From positions 58,502 to 102,311 of the forward strand of contig NZ_BBPM01000026.1 in NCBI RefSeq assembly GCF_000787775.1: a stretch of 43,810 nt of DNA, in the 5' to 3' direction. Both the position numbers and the translations under genes were made by a program. The notes below the pieces were generated by a model. The model was not told the origin of the DNA and searched no databases. It worked only from the letters and a program-made list of their open reading frames with translations. Source of the stretch: Streptacidiphilus carbonis. GTDB lineage: Bacteria > Actinomycetota > Actinomycetes > Streptomycetales > Streptomycetaceae. This document shows, piece by piece, positions 42,577 through 43,810 of this stretch (within the stretch, counting starts at the first letter, position 1; each line of letters opens with the position of its first letter).

Positions 42577-42642
42577 TCGGCAGGGTCCGACAGCGCCGAG
42601 AGCCACGACCGGACGGCCCCGGGGGCCGCCCCGCCCTGCCGG

Positions 42643-42648
42643 TAGGCT
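42643..42648 (+). promoter_or_regulatory. -10 box (TAGGCT) of a leaderless promoter for ispH
   Basis: The hexamer ends 7 nt before the ispH ATG. The intervening GGGGACC could also act as a very close ribosome site. Confidence 0.6.
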
Positions 42649-42655
42649 GGGGACC

Positions 42656-43627
42656 ATGCCTGCTACCGCATCCCGCCGTGTCCTGCTCGCCGCCCCGCGC
42701 GGTTACTGCGCGGGCGTCGACCGTGCCGTCATCGCCGTGGAGAAGGCTCTGGAGCAGTACGGGGCCCCCATCTACGTCCGCAACGAGATCGTCCACAACA
42801 AGTACGTCGTGCAGACCCTCGAGAAGAAGGGCGTCATCTTCGTCGGCGCCACCGAGGAGGTCCCCGAGGGCAACATCGTGGTCTTCTCCGCCCACGGCGT
42901 CGCCCCCTCGGTCCACGACGAGGCCCAGCGCGGCAAGCTCGCCACCATCGACGCGACCTGCCCGCTGGTCACGAAGGTGCACAAGGAGGCCCTCCGCTAC
43001 GCGGAGGAGGACTACGACATCCTGCTCATCGGCCACGAGGGCCATGAGGAGGTCATCGGGACCATGGGCGAGGCGCCGGAGCGCACGCACCTGGTGGACG
43101 GCCCGGGGGACGTCGACAAGGTGCAGGTCAGGGACGAGTCCAAGGTGGTGTGGCTGTCGCAGACCACCCTCTCGGTGGACGAGGCGATGGCCACCGTCGG
43201 CGCCCTGAAGACCCGCTTCCCGCTGCTGACCAGCCCGCCCAGCGACGACATCTGCTACGCCACGCAGAACCGGCAGGTGGTGATCAAGCAGATCGCGGCC
43301 GACTCGGACCTGGTCATCGTGGTCGGCTCGCGCAACTCCTCCAACTCGGTGCGACTGGTCGAGGTCTCCCTGGAAGCCGGTGCCAGGGCCGCCCACCTGG
43401 TCGACTTCGCCGAGGAGATCGACGAGGCCTGGCTGGAGGGGGTCGCCACCGTCGGCGTCACCAGCGGCGCCTCGGTCCCGGAGATCCTGGTCGAGGGCGT
43501 GCTGGAGTGGCTGGCCGCGCGCGGCTTCGGCGACGTCGAGGTGGTCCGCACCGCGGACGAGCACATCCAGTTCTCGCTGCCCAAGGAGCTGCGCCGGGAC
43601 CTGCGCGCGGAGGCCGCGGGCAAGTAG
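42656..43627 (+). CDS. ispH: 4-hydroxy-3-methylbut-2-enyl diphosphate reductase
   Basis: A 323-residue [4Fe-4S] enzyme for the last step of the MEP isoprenoid pathway, giving IPP and DMAPP. The three cluster cysteines are C18 (GYCAGVDRA), C102 (DATCPLV) and C200 ([11 protein letters not shown]). The SAHGV and GSRNSSNS substrate motifs are intact. It supplies precursors for the cis-prenyltransferase encoded at 23820. The ATG at 42656 fits the close -10 box. Confidence 0.96.
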   Translation: MPATASRRVLLAAPRGYCAGVDRAVIAVEKALEQYGAPIYVRNEIVHNKYVVQTLEKKGVIFVGATEEVPEGNIVVFSAHGVAPSVHDEAQRGKLATIDATCPLVTKVHKEALRYAEEDYDILLIGHEGHEEVIGTMGEAPERTHLVDGPGDVDKVQVRDESKVVWLSQTTLSVDEAMATVGALKTRFPLLTSPPSDDICYATQNRQVVIKQIAADSDLVIVVGSRNSSNSVRLVEVSLEAGARAAHLVDFAEEIDEAWLEGVATVGVTSGASVPEILVEGVLEWLAARGFGDVEVVRTADEHIQFSLPKELRRDLRAEAAGK

Positions 43628-43671
43628 GGCCCGCGGCCGGTTCCCCCGGTTCACGGCCGGCTCGTACTGAT

Positions 43672-43683
43672 TCACGTACGTGA
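43672..43683. promoter_or_regulatory. 12-bp perfect palindrome (TCACGTACGTGA) upstream of ppgK
   Basis: It lies about 22 bp upstream of a TAGGTT -10 box, at the edge of the -35 region, 67 bp before the ppgK start. A dimeric regulator site is likely; the factor is unknown. Confidence 0.6.
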
Positions 43684-43705
43684 GGCGGCCGGACGGGGTA
43701 GGTCC

Positions 43706-43711
43706 TAGGTT
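43706..43711 (+). promoter_or_regulatory. Candidate -10 box (TAGGTT) for ppgK
   Basis: TAGGTT gives a leader of about 30 nt containing AGGGG before the GTG start at 43751. Confidence 0.5.
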
Positions 43712-43750
43712 GGCGTTATCGGGTTCGACGACGAACAGGGGATTCACGAC

Positions 43751-43810
43751 GTGAACGTCTTCGGTGTGGACATCGGCGGTTCGGGATCAAGGGGGGGCCC
43801 CCGGTCTGGG
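43751..43810 (+). CDS. ppgK: Polyphosphate glucokinase, N-terminal fragment (runs off the window)
   Basis: Only the first codons are present. They encode VNVFGVDIGGSG, the ROK-family phosphate-binding start of polyphosphate glucokinase, which phosphorylates glucose using polyphosphate or ATP. The expected next residues (IKGAPV) appear only after a one-base frame change near 43791: the frame given reads SRGGP, while ATCAAG (Ile-Lys) sits in the next frame. The run of seven G and five C that follows suggests base-call errors at a contig end. Position next to ispH matches the Streptomyces gene order. Confidence 0.75.
   Translation, partial: MNVFGVDIGGSGSRGGPRSG

Overview
The window is very GC-rich DNA from an actinobacterium, most likely the family Streptomycetaceae (Streptomyces, Kitasatospora or Streptacidiphilus). 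The reasons are third-position GC bias strong enough to open long antisense frames, frequent GTG starts, WhiB, DUF574 and DUF1707 family genes, DasR-type operators in front of chitinase genes, and a right-hand gene order that matches, from memory, the chromosomal core of Streptomyces coelicolor: fumarases, a wbl gene, glpX, xseB/xseA, ispH, ppgK. I see no tRNA, rRNA, insertion sequence, prophage, CRISPR array or replication origin.

Layout. 0-1 kb: a siderophore-interacting flavoreductase. 1-5 kb: a beta-glucan/cellulose island with a LacI-family regulator, a secreted GH16 and a secreted GH6 enzyme and five near-identical TGGAAGCGCTTCCA operators. 4.8-10 kb: a DUF255 thioredoxin-like protein, an MFS exporter coupled to its TetR regulator, and a PAQR/haemolysin-III membrane protein under a strong palindrome. 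10-15 kb: GTP-dependent PEP carboxykinase, a small unknown protein, a class I aminotransferase, and a membrane protein with seven hexapeptide KLP-type repeats. 15-20 kb: a GH5 endoglycoceramidase-like enzyme, then a D-amino-acid module (N-acyl-D-amino-acid deacylase, PLP D-amino-acid deaminase, divergent RidA). 20-33 kb: an orphan A24 prepilin peptidase, two GH18 chitinases that share a carbohydrate-binding domain at opposite ends, an aldo/keto reductase, a cis-prenyltransferase, a PIN-PhoH ATPase, a secreted lytic-transglycosylase-like protein, an AI-2E-family transporter, a pirin and a DUF574 methyltransferase. 33-44 kb: class II and class I fumarases with a fumarase C-terminal relic between them, a DUF1707 protein, a WhiB-like protein, GlpX, a DUF4245 protein, a RutE-type reductase, xseB and xseA separated by an antiparallel acetyltransferase, ispH, and the first codons of polyphosphate glucokinase at a frayed sequence end.

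How the genes work together. Three groups are visible. Saprophytic polymer degradation combines the LacI-controlled GH16/GH6 pair with the DasR-type chitinases. Central carbon metabolism holds PckG, two fumarases, fructose-bisphosphatase and PpgK, a set suited to gluconeogenic growth. D-amino-acid turnover pairs two coupled enzymes with the enzyme that clears their reactive by-product.

Regulatory layer. Nine genes have a TAnnnT -10 box only 6-8 nt before the start codon, so they look leaderless. In two of them the -10 box begins with the TAG stop codon of the gene before. Several palindromes lie on or beside core promoters. No single undescribed system stands out. The best leads are the operator set, the leaderless/stop-codon promoters, the KLP-repeat protein, the fumarase relic and the split xse pair.
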